Assembly: GCF_014203665.1 (NCBI RefSeq)
Contig: NZ_JACHJN010000009.1
Span: forward strand, 186,001-250,000
DNA length: 64,000 nucleotides
Source of the DNA: Saccharothrix tamanrassetensis
GTDB lineage: Bacteria > Actinomycetota > Actinomycetes > Mycobacteriales > Pseudonocardiaceae
Reading direction: 5' to 3'
A program made the position numbers and the translations under genes. Of this stretch, positions 1-8,939 are shown piece after piece (within the stretch, counting starts at the first letter, position 1; the number at the start of each line of letters is the position of its first letter). The notes below the pieces were generated by a model. The model did no database searches and was not told the DNA's origin. It saw only the letters and a list, made by a program, of their open reading frames with translations.

Positions 1-779
1 TCCCGCAGGCCCAGCCGGTCGATCTCGGCGAGCACGGCGGCGCGGGACGGGCCATCGCCGAAGATGGTCGCGGTGAGGTCGGGGACCAGGGTGCGCGCGT
101 GGGCGATCGCGGCGGGCAGCGACTCGACCCGCTTGTCCGGGATGTGCCGGCCGACGTACACCGCGTTCGGCGGCGTGGCGGCCTCCAGCACCGGCTCCAC
201 CTCGCCCACCGGGTCGATCAGGCCGGGGCTGACCAGCGCCCGCGCGCGCAGCCCGCCCGCGTGCAGCCGACGGGCGGTGAGCTGCGAGTGGCAGGTGGAC
301 AGCGGGCTCAGCCGGGCGGCGACCCACTGCAGGGTGCTCGCGACCCGGCCGACCACCGGCCCGGAGTACTGCCGCCACTGGTCCGGCCGCCACACCTCCA
401 GCCAGTCCGTGCCGACCGCGACCTTCGTGCCGACCAGCGCGGCGCGCACGGCCAGCAGGTTGGTGGAGGGCAGCGCCGAGACGAACACCGCGTCGTAGGC
501 CCGGCGGTGGCGGACCAGGTGGGCGAACAGCCCCTTGCCGTACTTCAGCGCCGGGCCGAGGGTGCGCGCGCCGTTGGCGTCGTACAGCTCGCGGTCGGTG
601 CTGAGCACCTTGATCGTGATCCCGTCCAGGGTCGGCGGTTCGCCGTCCCACTGCTGCCGGGTCAGGTAGGTGACCTCGTGGCCGGCGGCGGCCCACTCCT
701 CGGCGAACCTGCGGTAGAGGCGTTCACCGCCGCCCTTCGACCAGGGGAAGAGACAGTCATAGGCGATGGCGATGCGCAC
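1..779 (-). CDS. glycosyltransferase family 4 (3' end outside window)
   Basis: This is a retaining GT4-type glycosyltransferase that would transfer a sugar from an NDP-sugar at the cytoplasmic face of the membrane. The frame is open from a GTG at 779 to the window edge (about 259 codons), with GGAGGA seven bases upstream. The N-terminal fold has the family pattern RIAIAYD followed by a Gly-rich loop ([11 protein letters not shown]). The second Rossmann domain begins with [13 protein letters not shown] and a FGDGPSR motif, as in GT4 donor-binding domains. The C-terminus lies outside the window, so acceptor and donor cannot be judged. It is divergent from serS, about 100 bp away. The family call is firm and the specificity is unknown. 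Confidence 0.85.
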   Translation of the reverse strand, partial: MRIAIAYDCLFPWSKGGGERLYRRFAEEWAAAGHEVTYLTRQQWDGEPPTLDGITIKVLSTDRELYDANGARTLGPALKYGKGLFAHLVRHRRAYDAVFVSALPSTNLLAVRAALVGTKVAVGTDWLEVWRPDQWRQYSGPVVGRVASTLQWVAARLSPLSTCHSQLTARRLHAGGLRARALVSPGLIDPVGEVEPVLEAATPPNAVYVGRHIPDKRVESLPAAIAHARTLVPDLTATIFGDGPSRAAVLAEIDRLGLR

Positions 780-876
780 TCGCGGTCCTCCACGACTCGG
801 TCGCACGGGAATGCCGGCGATGGTAGCGGGTACACGCGTTCGATCCGTTTCCGGCCGAGGACTACCCTCCTGCCTC

Positions 877-2127
877 GTGATTGACCTCAAAGCCTTGCGC
901 GAGAACCCGGAAGCCGTCCGCGCGTCGCAGCGCGCGCGTGGCGAGGACGAAGCCGTGGTCGACGCGCTGCTGTCCGCCGACGAACGGCGGCGGGCGGCGG
1001 TGGCGCGCGCCGACGGGCTGCGGGGCGAGCAGAAGGCGTTCGGCAAGCAGGTCGGCCGGGCCCGCGGCGAGGAGCGGGACGCGCTGCTGGCCAAGGGCAA
1101 GGAGCTGGCCGCCGAGGTCAAGGCCGCCGAGGCGGAGCAGTCGCAGGCCGAGGCCGCGCTGGAGGAGCTGCACCGAGCCGTGCCGAACGTGGTGCACCCG
1201 GACGCGCCGCACGGCGGCGAGGACGACTTCGTGGTGCTCAAGCACGTGGGCGAGCCGCGCGAGTTCGACTTCGAGCCGCTGGACCACCTGGACCTGGGCA
1301 CGCGGCTGCGCGGCATCGACATGGAGCGCGGCGCGAAGGTGTCGGGCTCGCGGTTCTACTTCCTGACCGGCGTGGTGGCGCAGCTGGAGCTGGCGTTGCT
1401 GAACATGGCCGTCGCGCAGGCGACCCGGGCCGGGTTCACGCTGATGGTCACGCCGACGCTGGTCCGGCCGGAGATCATGGCCGGGACCGGGTTCCTCGGT
1501 GCGCACGCCAGTGAGGTCTACCGGCTCAAGGACGACGACCTGTACCTGGTCGGCACGTCGGAGGTGCCGCTGGCGGGCTACCACGCGGACGAGATCCTCG
1601 ACGGTGAGCGCCGGTACGCGGGCTGGTCGTCGTGCTACCGCCGGGAGGCCGGCTCGTACGGCAAGGACACCCGCGGCATCATCCGGGTCCACCAGTTCAA
1701 CAAGGTGGAGATGTTCTCCTACGTCCGCCCGGAGGACGCCGAGGCCGAGCACGCGAAGCTGCTGGCCTGGGAAGAGGAGATGCTGGCCAAGATCGAGGTG
1801 CCCTACCGGGTGATCGACACGGCGGCCGGCGACCTCGGCACGTCGGCGGCGCGGAAGTTCGACTGCGAGGCGTGGATCCCGACGCAGCGGGCGTACCGGG
1901 AGCTGACCTCGACGTCGAACTGCACCACGTTCCAGGCGCGCCGGCTCAACGTGCGCTACCGGGACGAGAACGGCAGGCCGCAGATCGCCGCCACCCTGAA
2001 CGGCACGCTGGCCACCACCCGGTGGATCGTCGCCATCCTGGAGAACCACCAGCAGGCGGACGGCTCGGTCGTCGTCCCGCGGGCGCTGCGGCCGTTCCTC
2101 GGGCTGGACGTGCTCCGGGCCGGGTGA
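877..2127 (+). CDS. serS: seryl-tRNA synthetase
   Basis: Charges tRNA-Ser with serine in the cytoplasm. The 416-residue product has the expected layout: an N-terminal alpha-helical coiled-coil arm (about residues 30-105, rich in Ala/Glu/Arg) and a class II catalytic core with motif 2 around [14 protein letters not shown] and motif 3 near the end (NGTLATTRW). I chose GTG at 877 because it gives the canonical SerRS start ([14 protein letters not shown]); the reading frame stays open further upstream, but that sequence has no family character. Two tRNA-Ser genes lie elsewhere in the window. In M. tuberculosis serS sits near the galactan locus, as it does here. Confidence 0.97.
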   Translation: MIDLKALRENPEAVRASQRARGEDEAVVDALLSADERRRAAVARADGLRGEQKAFGKQVGRARGEERDALLAKGKELAAEVKAAEAEQSQAEAALEELHRAVPNVVHPDAPHGGEDDFVVLKHVGEPREFDFEPLDHLDLGTRLRGIDMERGAKVSGSRFYFLTGVVAQLELALLNMAVAQATRAGFTLMVTPTLVRPEIMAGTGFLGAHASEVYRLKDDDLYLVGTSEVPLAGYHADEILDGERRYAGWSSCYRREAGSYGKDTRGIIRVHQFNKVEMFSYVRPEDAEAEHAKLLAWEEEMLAKIEVPYRVIDTAAGDLGTSAARKFDCEAWIPTQRAYRELTSTSNCTTFQARRLNVRYRDENGRPQIAATLNGTLATTRWIVAILENHQQADGSVVVPRALRPFLGLDVLRAG

Positions 2128-2219
2128 GACCACCTCCGGTACAGTGGGGCACCGACCCCCGCCCGGCGTAACCGCTGGTGACGTGGGTGACACCATCATC
2201 CACGGGGCAGGGACAGCAG

Positions 2220-2918
2220 GTGGCGAACCGCATTCACCAGACCGCGATCATCGGCGCGGAGGTCGAGCTCGGCGACGACAACGTGGTCGGCCCGTACACG
2301 GTGATCGCCGGGCCCGCCCGGATCGGTGACGGCAACTACATCGGCCCGCACGTGAGCATCGGCGGCCCGGCCGAGTACCTGGGCGCGGAGCACCTGGCGG
2401 GCTGGGACGGCGAGACCGGCGGCCCCGGCGTGGTGATCGGCGACCGCAACCGGATCCGCGAGTTCGTCACGGTCAACCAGGGCGTGACCGAGCCGACCAC
2501 GATCGGCGACGACTGCTACCTGATGGGCCGGGCGCACGTGGCCCACGACTGCCGGCTGGACGACGGGGTGATCGTCACCAGCGCGGTGCAGATCGCCGGG
2601 CACTGCCACGTCTGGTCGGGCGCGAACCTGGGCCTGGGCACGGTCGTGCACCAGCGGGTGCGGATCGGTCCGGGCGCGATGGTCGGCATGGGTTCGGCGG
2701 TGCGCAAGGAGGTGGGTGCGTTCACCATCACGGTGGGCAACCCGGCCCGCACGACCGGCGTCAACACCATCGGCCTCCAGCGGCGCGGGTGCTCCGAGGA
2801 ATCGATCGCGGCCCTGACGGGTTTCCTGACCGGGAAGGACACCGCGATCGCCGGCGACCTGCCCGAGGAGCTGGCCGGCCTGCTCAAGGCGTGGGCGGCC
2901 CGCGGTCCCCAGCACTGA
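2220..2918 (+). CDS. LpxA-like acyl-ACP:UDP-sugar acyltransferase
   Basis: A left-handed beta-helix (hexapeptide repeat) acyltransferase of 232 residues. It resembles LpxA, which moves a 3-hydroxyacyl chain from ACP to UDP-GlcNAc or UDP-GlcNAc3N. The hallmark GDRNRIRE segment (74-81) is present. H109 in AHVAHDC aligns with the catalytic His125 of E. coli LpxA, and the C-terminal helical region keeps the LpxA-like GLQRRGCSEE pattern. GTG at 2220 begins at the first hexapeptide strand; the frame is open 14 codons upstream but without family similarity. It heads a run of tightly spaced genes whose next member is a dedicated ACP. Lipid A is not made by actinobacteria, so the acceptor must be something else. 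The fold and catalytic His are seen; the substrate is inferred. Confidence 0.85.
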   Translation: MANRIHQTAIIGAEVELGDDNVVGPYTVIAGPARIGDGNYIGPHVSIGGPAEYLGAEHLAGWDGETGGPGVVIGDRNRIREFVTVNQGVTEPTTIGDDCYLMGRAHVAHDCRLDDGVIVTSAVQIAGHCHVWSGANLGLGTVVHQRVRIGPGAMVGMGSAVRKEVGAFTITVGNPARTTGVNTIGLQRRGCSEESIAALTGFLTGKDTAIAGDLPEELAGLLKAWAARGPQH

Positions 2919-2951
2919 CCACGGTTTTCGAGCCGAGAGATTGAGAGCAGC

Positions 2952-3191
2952 ATGTCGCTTAACGACCGCCTCCGTGACGTCTTCGTCGACGCCCTCCAGC
3001 TCGACGGCGACGTGGACGTGGAGAACCTCAAGTACCGCGACATCGACGCGTGGGACTCGGTCGGCCACATGGCGCTGGTCGCGGCGATCGAGGACGAGTT
3101 CGACGTGCAGTTCGAGACCGAGCAGGTCATCGACATGAGCAGCTTCAAGGTCGCGGGCGACATGCTGCGGGGCCTCGGCGTCGGTGAGTAG
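2952..3191 (+). CDS. acyl carrier protein
   Basis: A 79-residue phosphopantetheine carrier. S36 in the WDSVGHM motif is the expected 4'-phosphopantetheine attachment site, followed by the acidic recognition helix (AAIEDEFDVQF). It lies 33 bp after the LpxA-like gene, and its last bases overlap the GTG start of the reductase. It therefore probably carries the acyl chain handled by this operon rather than serving bulk fatty-acid synthesis. The DSVGHM variant, instead of DSLDTVE, is typical of specialised ACPs used by AMP-ligases in natural-product or surface-glycan clusters. Confidence 0.93.
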   Translation: MSLNDRLRDVFVDALQLDGDVDVENLKYRDIDAWDSVGHMALVAAIEDEFDVQFETEQVIDMSSFKVAGDMLRGLGVGE

Positions 3192-3918
3192 TTTCGACGG
3201 CAGGGTCGCGGTCGTCACCGGCGGCACGCGCGGCATCGGGTTCGCCACGGCCGCCGCGCTGGCCTCGTCGGGCGCGACGGTGGTGATCACCGGGCGCGAT
3301 GCCGGGGTGGTCGCCGAGCGGGCCGCCGAACTGGGGTCGCGGGTGTCCGGGGTCGCGTTGGACGTGACGGACTCGGCGGCGGTGAAGGACGTGTTCAAGG
3401 CCGTCGCCAAGGAGCACGGCCGGATCGACGTGCTGGTGGCCAGTGCGGGTGTGCTGGAAGGCGGGCTGATCGGGATGCTCACCGACGACCACGTCGGCAC
3501 CACGTTGGCCACGAACGTCGCCGGGACCATCGCGTGCGTGCAGGCGGCGGCGCGGGCCATGATGCGCAAGCGGTCCGGGTCGATCGTGCTGCTGGGCTCG
3601 ATCGTCGGCGAGCGCGGCAACGCCGGTCAGACGGTGTACGCGGCGTCCAAGGCGGCGCTGTCCGCCACCGCGAAGTCGGCCGCCAAGGAGCTGGGGCGGC
3701 ACGGGATCCGGGTCAACGCGGTCGCGCCCGGCGTGATCCGCACGGACCTGATCGCGGAGCAGTCCGACGAGGTGCTGGCGAAGGTCCAGGCGGACACGGC
3801 GCTGGGGCGGTTGGGCACGCCCGAGGAGGTGGCTGCCGTGATCCGGTTCCTGGTCGGCGACGACGCGTCGTTCGTCACCGGGCAGGTGCTGGGGATCGAC
3901 GGGGGTCTGGTGCTGTGA
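3184..3918 (+). CDS. SDR-family oxidoreductase, FabG-like
   Basis: A 244-residue classical short-chain dehydrogenase. The NAD(P) glycine motif TGGTRGIG is at 12-19, and the catalytic residues are N111, S139, Y152 and K156 (YAASK). FabG-type enzymes reduce 3-oxoacyl-ACP to 3-hydroxyacyl-ACP, and that role would fit the ACP next door. The usual NNAG motif reads ASAG here, so the substrate may differ. The GTG start overlaps the end of the ACP gene by 8 nt, and its stop overlaps the ligase start (GTGA), which indicates translational coupling. Confidence 0.88.
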   Translation: MSSFDGRVAVVTGGTRGIGFATAAALASSGATVVITGRDAGVVAERAAELGSRVSGVALDVTDSAAVKDVFKAVAKEHGRIDVLVASAGVLEGGLIGMLTDDHVGTTLATNVAGTIACVQAAARAMMRKRSGSIVLLGSIVGERGNAGQTVYAASKAALSATAKSAAKELGRHGIRVNAVAPGVIRTDLIAEQSDEVLAKVQADTALGRLGTPEEVAAVIRFLVGDDASFVTGQVLGIDGGLVL

Positions 3919-5351
3919 CTCCGCCGCACCCCACGCCGCACTTCGAGACGCCACTGCTTCCCACCTCGCTGCTGCACCCCGCGGCACGGTTGCGGGACGC
4001 CGCTTCGGGCGAGTTGCTCGGAGGGGCCGACCTGGCCGGTCGCGTCGCCGGGACGGCAGCGGAGTTCACGGCTCTGCCGCCGGGCGTGGTGTTCCTGCGG
4101 GTCGGGCTGGACCTGTCGAGCGTGCTGCGCTACCTCGGCGCGTTCGAGGCCGGGCGCGCGGTGGCGTTGCTGGATCCGGCCCAGGACCGCGATGTGCTGG
4201 ACGACCTGGTGGCCCGGTTCCGGCCGGCCGCGGTGTTCGGGGTCGCGGTGGACGACGTCGCTCCCGGCTACGCCGCCGCCGGGTCGGACGGCTGGGTCCG
4301 GGACAGCGCGGAAGGCGTCGTGCCGCACCGGGACCTGGCGGTCCTGCTGCCCACCAGCGGGTCCACCGGCAACCCGAAGTTCGTCCGGTTGTCGCGGCGG
4401 GCGTTGCTGGCCAACGCCTCGGCGATCGCGGACGTGCTCGGGATCGGGCCGGACGAGGTCGCGCCCACCAGCCTGCCGCTGCACTACAGCTACGGGATGT
4501 CCGTGCTGAACAGCCACCTGCTGCGCGGGGCGACGGTGCTGCTGGAGGGCTCCGGTGTGGTGGCCCGGCCGTTCTGGGACGCGGTCACCGAGTACGGGGC
4601 GACGTCGCTGGCGGGCGTGCCGTACCACTACGAGATGTTGCGGCGGATGCGGTTCGACCCGGCCAAGTACCCGACGCTGCGGACGCTGACGCAGGCGGGC
4701 GGGAAGCTGCGGGTCGAGCTGGTCGCCGAGTTCAACGACCGGATCACGGCGGTCGGCGGCCGGATGTTCGTGATGTACGGGCAGACCGAGGCGGCGCCGC
4801 GGATGGCGACCGTGCCCGCCGGCCGGTTGGTGGAGAAGCTCGGGTCGGCGGGTCCGGCGCTGCCCGGCGGTTCGTTCTCGGTGCGGACCGAGGACGGGTC
4901 GGAGGTCGTCGAGCCGGGAGTCACCGGGGAGGTCGTCTACCGCGGTCCGAACGTGATGATGGGCTACGCGGAGTCCGAGGCGGAGCTGGCGGCCGGGGAC
5001 GTCGTGGGCGGCGTCCTGGCGACCGGTGACCTGGGCTACCTGGACGAGGACGGCTACCTGTTCATCACGGGGCGGCTCAAGCGGATCGGCAAGGTGTTCG
5101 GCAACCGGGTCAGCCTGGACGACCTGGAGGAGCTGGTGAAGCACCTCGGTGCGGCGGCGGCGGTGCCGGCGGGCGACAAGGTCGTGGTGTGGCTGGACCA
5201 GGCTTCGCGGGACGGGTGCCGGGCGGCGGCGAAGGTGTTGGCGGAGGCGCTGCACCTGCACGTGACGGGGTTCGACGTGCGGCCGGTCGACGGGTTCCCG
5301 CTGCTGCCCAGTGGAAAGATCGACTACCGGTCCCTGGAGGCACAGGTATGA
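3915..5351 (+). CDS. AMP-dependent acyl ligase (ANL superfamily)
   Basis: A 478-residue adenylate-forming enzyme expected to activate a carboxylic acid as acyl-AMP and pass it to a thiol, probably on the ACP in this operon. The P-loop LPTSGSTGNPK is at 145-155. The A5-type motif reads MYGQTEAAPRM, the ATP-ribose motif is TGDLGYLDEDG, and the C-terminal catalytic lysine lies in LPSGKIDY. The N-terminal domain is shorter than in typical acyl-CoA synthetases (about 550 residues). GTG at 3915 overlaps the preceding stop by 4 nt. The choice of acid cannot be read from the sequence. Confidence 0.88.
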   Translation: MTPPHPTPHFETPLLPTSLLHPAARLRDAASGELLGGADLAGRVAGTAAEFTALPPGVVFLRVGLDLSSVLRYLGAFEAGRAVALLDPAQDRDVLDDLVARFRPAAVFGVAVDDVAPGYAAAGSDGWVRDSAEGVVPHRDLAVLLPTSGSTGNPKFVRLSRRALLANASAIADVLGIGPDEVAPTSLPLHYSYGMSVLNSHLLRGATVLLEGSGVVARPFWDAVTEYGATSLAGVPYHYEMLRRMRFDPAKYPTLRTLTQAGGKLRVELVAEFNDRITAVGGRMFVMYGQTEAAPRMATVPAGRLVEKLGSAGPALPGGSFSVRTEDGSEVVEPGVTGEVVYRGPNVMMGYAESEAELAAGDVVGGVLATGDLGYLDEDGYLFITGRLKRIGKVFGNRVSLDDLEELVKHLGAAAAVPAGDKVVVWLDQASRDGCRAAAKVLAEALHLHVTGFDVRPVDGFPLLPSGKIDYRSLEAQV

Positions 5352-6394
5352 GCGTCTTCGCCCGACCGCAGGCCGAGCGGGAGACCGCGCTGCTCGCCGA
5401 GCTGACCGAGCTGACCGCGCACCACCGCGAGCGGTGCGAGCCGTACGACCGGATCCTGTCGTCGCTGGGCACGCCGACGTCGTTCGACTCGATGGCGGAC
5501 CTGCCGTGGCTGCCGGTGCGGATGTTCAAGACGCACGACCTGAAGAGCATCCCGGACGACGAGGTGTTCAAGGTGCTGACGTCGTCGGGGACGACCGGCG
5601 CCGGGGCGTCGCGGATCTACCTGGACAAGGAAGCCGCCGCCGTGCAGCCCCGGCAGCTCGGCGCGACGCTGCGTGAAGTGCTCGGCGGCAAACGACTTCC
5701 GATGCTGATGGTGGACACCGTCGGCATCATCAAGAACCGGCGCTCGTTCTCGGCGCGCGGGGCGGGCGTGCTGGGGATGGCGAACTTCGGGCGCAACCAC
5801 GTGTACGCGCTGGACGAGAACGACCGGCCGGACGTCGACGCGGTGAAGGGGTTCCTGGAGAAGTACGGGTCGGAACCGTTCCTGGTCTTCGGGTTCACGT
5901 TCATGGTGTGGCAGTACCTGTACGAGGTCGCGCGCGAGCACTCGCTGGACCTGTCCAACGGGATCCTGATCCACTCGGGCGGGTGGAAGAAGCTCGTCGA
6001 CATCGCGGTGGACAACGCGGAGTTCCGGCGGCGGTTCGCGGCCGACACGGGGCTGACGCGGATCTACAACTACTACGGGATGATCGAGCAGATCGGCACC
6101 GTGTTCCTGGAGGGGCCGTCCGGGAACTCGTTGTACTGCCCCGAGTTCGCCGACGTGATCATCCGCGACCCGGACACGTGGCAGGAGCAGCCGGTGGGCA
6201 GGCCCGGCGTGATCGAGGTGATCTCGACGTTGCCGCGCTCGTACCCGGGCCACGTGCTGCTGACCGAGGACCTCGGTGTGGTGCACGGGATCGACGACGG
6301 GGACTGGCCGGGGAAGAGGTTCTCGGTGCTGGGTCGGCTGCCCCGGGCCGAGGCGCGCGGGTGCTCGGACACGTTCTCGGGAGCGGTGGCGTGA
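5348..6394 (+). CDS. acyl-protein synthetase, LuxE family
   Basis: LuxE-family proteins form acyl-AMP from a fatty acid and hold the acyl group on a cysteine before LuxC reduces it; in luminous bacteria this yields the aldehyde substrate of luciferase. The 348-residue product shows the LuxE pattern LPWLPVRMFKTHDL near residue 50, a nucleotide-binding TSSGTTG loop, and the downstream YNYYGMIEQIG stretch. No luciferase (luxA/luxB) is present, so the aldehyde must have another use. The ATG overlaps the ligase stop (ATGA), and the stop overlaps the luxC-like start. The family call is strong and the product is unknown. Confidence 0.9.
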   Translation: MSVFARPQAERETALLAELTELTAHHRERCEPYDRILSSLGTPTSFDSMADLPWLPVRMFKTHDLKSIPDDEVFKVLTSSGTTGAGASRIYLDKEAAAVQPRQLGATLREVLGGKRLPMLMVDTVGIIKNRRSFSARGAGVLGMANFGRNHVYALDENDRPDVDAVKGFLEKYGSEPFLVFGFTFMVWQYLYEVAREHSLDLSNGILIHSGGWKKLVDIAVDNAEFRRRFAADTGLTRIYNYYGMIEQIGTVFLEGPSGNSLYCPEFADVIIRDPDTWQEQPVGRPGVIEVISTLPRSYPGHVLLTEDLGVVHGIDDGDWPGKRFSVLGRLPRAEARGCSDTFSGAVA

Positions 6395-7617
6395 GCGTGC
6401 GGCGGAGGTTCCCGGCCGGGCCGGACGTGTCGGTCGACGAGCTGGTGGCCGGGTTGTCGGCGGAGGCGGTGGCAGCCCCGCTGCGGGTGGGCGACGAGAG
6501 GGTCGTCGACTTCCTGGTGGCGTTCGCGCGGAAGCTGCTGGCGCCGGCGACCGCCCGGAGGTTCCCGGAGTTGGCTTCGCTGGGGTTCTTCCTGCGGCGC
6601 GGGGAGATCGCGAAGGTGCTCGCCGCGCCGGAGAAGGCGGGGGTGCTGAGGTTCCCGCGCGGGCTGGTGTTCCACGTGCCACCGGCCAACGTGGACACGA
6701 TCTTCGTGTACTCGTGGGCGTTGTCGGCGTTGGCGGGCAACCGGAACGTGGTGCGGATCTCGCCCCGGTCCGCCGGTGCCGCCTCGGCGGTGGTGGACGC
6801 GCTGAACGAGGCGCTGGCCTCGGCGGACCCGGTGGTGGCGCAGACCCAGGTGATGGTGACCTACGACCGGGACGACGCGGTGACGGCGGCGTTGTCGGCC
6901 GCGTGCGACCTGCGGGTGATCTGGGGTGGGGACCGGGCGGTGACCGAGGTGCGCCGGATGCCGTTGGCGCCGCACGCCCGGGACGTGACCTTCCCCGACC
7001 GGGCCTCGTTCGCGGCGATCTCGGTGGCCGGCTGGGAGGCCGCCTCGGTCCGGGAGCGGAGGGAGGCGGCGGTCGGGTTCTACAACGACTCGTACTGGTT
7101 CGACCAGGCCGCCTGTGCTTCGCCGCGGGCGTTGTTCTGGGTCGGGGACGCGGCGGGGGCGGAGCAGGGGCGCGAGGAGTTCCTGGCGCTGCTGGGCGAG
7201 GTGCTGGCGGACAAGGGGCACGTGGTGGAGCCCGCCATGGCCGTGCAGAAGCGGGTCTCGGCGTACGGGGTGGCGGCGGACGGACATGCGCGGTCGATCC
7301 GGTTCGACGGCAACGCGGTGGCGACGCTGGAGCTGACCTCGGCCGGGGACGTGCCGCGCGAGTGGTTGGGGGCGGGGACGTTCCCGCTGGCCACGCTGCC
7401 GTCGCTGGACGCGCTGGTGCCGATGGTGCGGCGGAAGGACCAGACGCTGTCGGTGTTCGGGTTCGGGCAGGGCGAGTTGGAGCGGCTGGCCCACGACCTC
7501 GCGGGGCGGGGGATCGACCGGGTCGTGCCGTTCGGGTCGGCGTTGACGTTCTCGGAGCTGTGGGACGGGTATGACCTGTTGTCCGAGTTCACGCGGTTGG
7601 TGACGGTGCGGGCGTAG
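6391..7617 (+). CDS. acyl-CoA/acyl-protein reductase, LuxC family
   Basis: A 408-residue member of the aldehyde-dehydrogenase-like LuxC family, which reduces a thioester-bound acyl group to the aldehyde with NADPH. The likely catalytic cysteine is C242 in DQAACASPR, the position where LuxC carries its nucleophile. The region around VPPANVDTIFVYSW and LAGNRNVVRISPRS matches the family's N-terminal cofactor domain. The GTG start overlaps the stop of the LuxE-like gene by 4 nt. It is the last gene of the operon; no obvious terminator hairpin follows, only a purine-rich stretch. Confidence 0.9.
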   Translation: MSVRRRFPAGPDVSVDELVAGLSAEAVAAPLRVGDERVVDFLVAFARKLLAPATARRFPELASLGFFLRRGEIAKVLAAPEKAGVLRFPRGLVFHVPPANVDTIFVYSWALSALAGNRNVVRISPRSAGAASAVVDALNEALASADPVVAQTQVMVTYDRDDAVTAALSAACDLRVIWGGDRAVTEVRRMPLAPHARDVTFPDRASFAAISVAGWEAASVRERREAAVGFYNDSYWFDQAACASPRALFWVGDAAGAEQGREEFLALLGEVLADKGHVVEPAMAVQKRVSAYGVAADGHARSIRFDGNAVATLELTSAGDVPREWLGAGTFPLATLPSLDALVPMVRRKDQTLSVFGFGQGELERLAHDLAGRGIDRVVPFGSALTFSELWDGYDLLSEFTRLVTVRA

Positions 7618-7720
7618 GTGGCGGGGCCGGGGGTGCGGGCGGGGAAGAGGCGGGAGTCGGGGGAGGGGAAGGAGTAGGGAAGAGGGGCGGGGAGAGAGGG
7701 CTTCGGTCAAGAAGACCCTA
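7618..7720 (+). other. purine-rich G/A tract after luxC-like gene
   Basis: From about 7618 to 7700 the plus strand is almost entirely G and A (runs such as GGGGAGGGGAAGGAG) with very few pyrimidines. It holds no gene. It could affect transcription elongation at the end of the acyl operon, but no stem-loop with a T-run is seen. Confidence 0.4.
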
Positions 7721-7877
7721 CTGTTAACGCCTCGCGGGGAGCCGCGGGTGCGTGCCACCCTTGACCTGCGCCGAGCCACCCCACCTGCGGGGCGTCACGC
7801 GAGGCGCGAATCCGGTCGCCGCGGATTTGGACCCTGCCCAGGGAAACCCCTCGGGGTTCCTCCGAAGGAGCTGGACA

Positions 7878-8666
7878 ATGAGTCTGAAACGCAAGCTCGC
7901 AGCGGTTCTCGCCGGTGTGGGCATCGCACCCTTCATCGTCGTGATGTCAGCGGGAACCGCGAGCGCGCACGGCTACATCACGTCACCGCCGAGTCGGCAG
8001 GCGGTGTGCTTCGCCGGCCGCATGTCGAACTGCGGCGACATCATCTACGAGCCGGGAAGCGTGGAAGGTCCGAAGGGGCAGCAGAACTGCCACGGCGGCG
8101 ACGGCCGCTGGGCGCCGCTCAACGACGACAGCAAGCCCTGGCCCGCCACGTCGGTGGGGGACAAGGTCGCGTTCAACTGGGCGATCCAGGCCAACCACTC
8201 CACCACCACGTGGCAGTACTTCGTCGGCGGCAGCAAGATCGCCGAGTTCAACGACCACGGGCGTCAGCCGGGTCGGACCGTCAAGCACGACGTGAGCCTG
8301 GGTGGCCGCACCGGCCGGATCAAGGTGCTGGCCATCTGGAACATCGCGGACACGGCGATGGCGTTCTACGCGTGTGTGGATCTCCAGGTCGGACCGGGTG
8401 GTCCTGGGCCTACGACCACTACTGCGCCGACGACCACCACGTCGCCGACTACGCCTACGGAGCCGACTACTACGGCACCGACTACTACGACGACCAGGCC
8501 TACGACCACTACGCCGCCTGTGGGTGGGGCTTGGGCGCCGGGGGTCGCGTACACGGCTGGTACGCAGGTCACTTACGGCGGGGCGAACTATCGGTGCCTT
8601 CAGGCGCACACGTCGTTGACCGGGTGGGAGCCGCCTAATACGGCCTCGCTTTGGCAGCGGGTGTGA
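7878..8666 (+). CDS. secreted AA10 lytic polysaccharide monooxygenase with CBM5/12
   Basis: A copper enzyme that oxidatively cleaves chitin (or cellulose) outside the cell. The 262-residue precursor has a Sec signal (residues 1-30, ending ASA) so that mature protein starts at H31, the obligatory N-terminal histidine of the copper brace. The second His is in ANHSTTTW. After the AA10 domain comes a Thr/Pro linker (TTTT/PTTT repeats, about 178-212) and a C-terminal carbohydrate-binding domain with AWAPGVAYTAGTQVTYGG and a terminal aromatic LWQRV, typical of CBM5/12 chitin binding. A GAAGGAG ribosome site lies just upstream of ATG 7878. It appears monocistronic. The domain set suggests chitin as substrate. 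Confidence 0.95.
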   Translation: MSLKRKLAAVLAGVGIAPFIVVMSAGTASAHGYITSPPSRQAVCFAGRMSNCGDIIYEPGSVEGPKGQQNCHGGDGRWAPLNDDSKPWPATSVGDKVAFNWAIQANHSTTTWQYFVGGSKIAEFNDHGRQPGRTVKHDVSLGGRTGRIKVLAIWNIADTAMAFYACVDLQVGPGGPGPTTTTAPTTTTSPTTPTEPTTTAPTTTTTRPTTTTPPVGGAWAPGVAYTAGTQVTYGGANYRCLQAHTSLTGWEPPNTASLWQRV

Positions 8667-8726
8667 TTGCTGGATGTGATTGCTGAGAGTGGTGGAACGG
8701 TGGTTACCGGGGTGAAAAGCGCTTAA

Positions 8727-8903
8727 AAGCGACGCTCGCCGCTGGGCAGACCTCCGGGGGAGGAAAAGCGAAGGGCGTCGTGTTCTCCCCGCATGGCCTG
8801 TCAAAGACCACCACACTTGTCAATGGGGCGCAAGCGGTGAAGCGTGCTTGCGCCCCATTGACAAGTGTGGTTGCCCTGCGGGCAGGCCATACGGGGAGAA
8901 CAC
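8727..8903. repeat. nested palindromic dispersed repeat, copy 1
   Basis: An inner perfect 25-bp inverted repeat (8811-8835 and 8846-8870, 10-nt loop) is enclosed by an outer 21-bp pair (8780-8800 and 8883-8903, 20/21 matching). The left flank 8727-8779 and both outer arms recur near 39.47-39.69 kb, so this is a dispersed family and not just a terminator. It lies between the LPMO gene and the 3' end of the epimerase gene, a convergent junction where a strong hairpin could also end transcription. Short open frames across it are by-products of the palindrome. Confidence 0.85.
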
Positions 8904-8939
8904 TGGGCGACGTGTGCGTCGGCCGGTGGCGGGGGGCTG

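Noticed and set aside
862-2199. Long minus-strand open frame opposite serS
   Set aside because: Arg/Val/His-rich translation without a domain; it mirrors the codon bias of serS on the other strand.
2196-3620. Minus-strand frame across the LpxA-like, ACP and SDR genes
   Set aside because: Covers three clear plus-strand genes and has no recognisable product.
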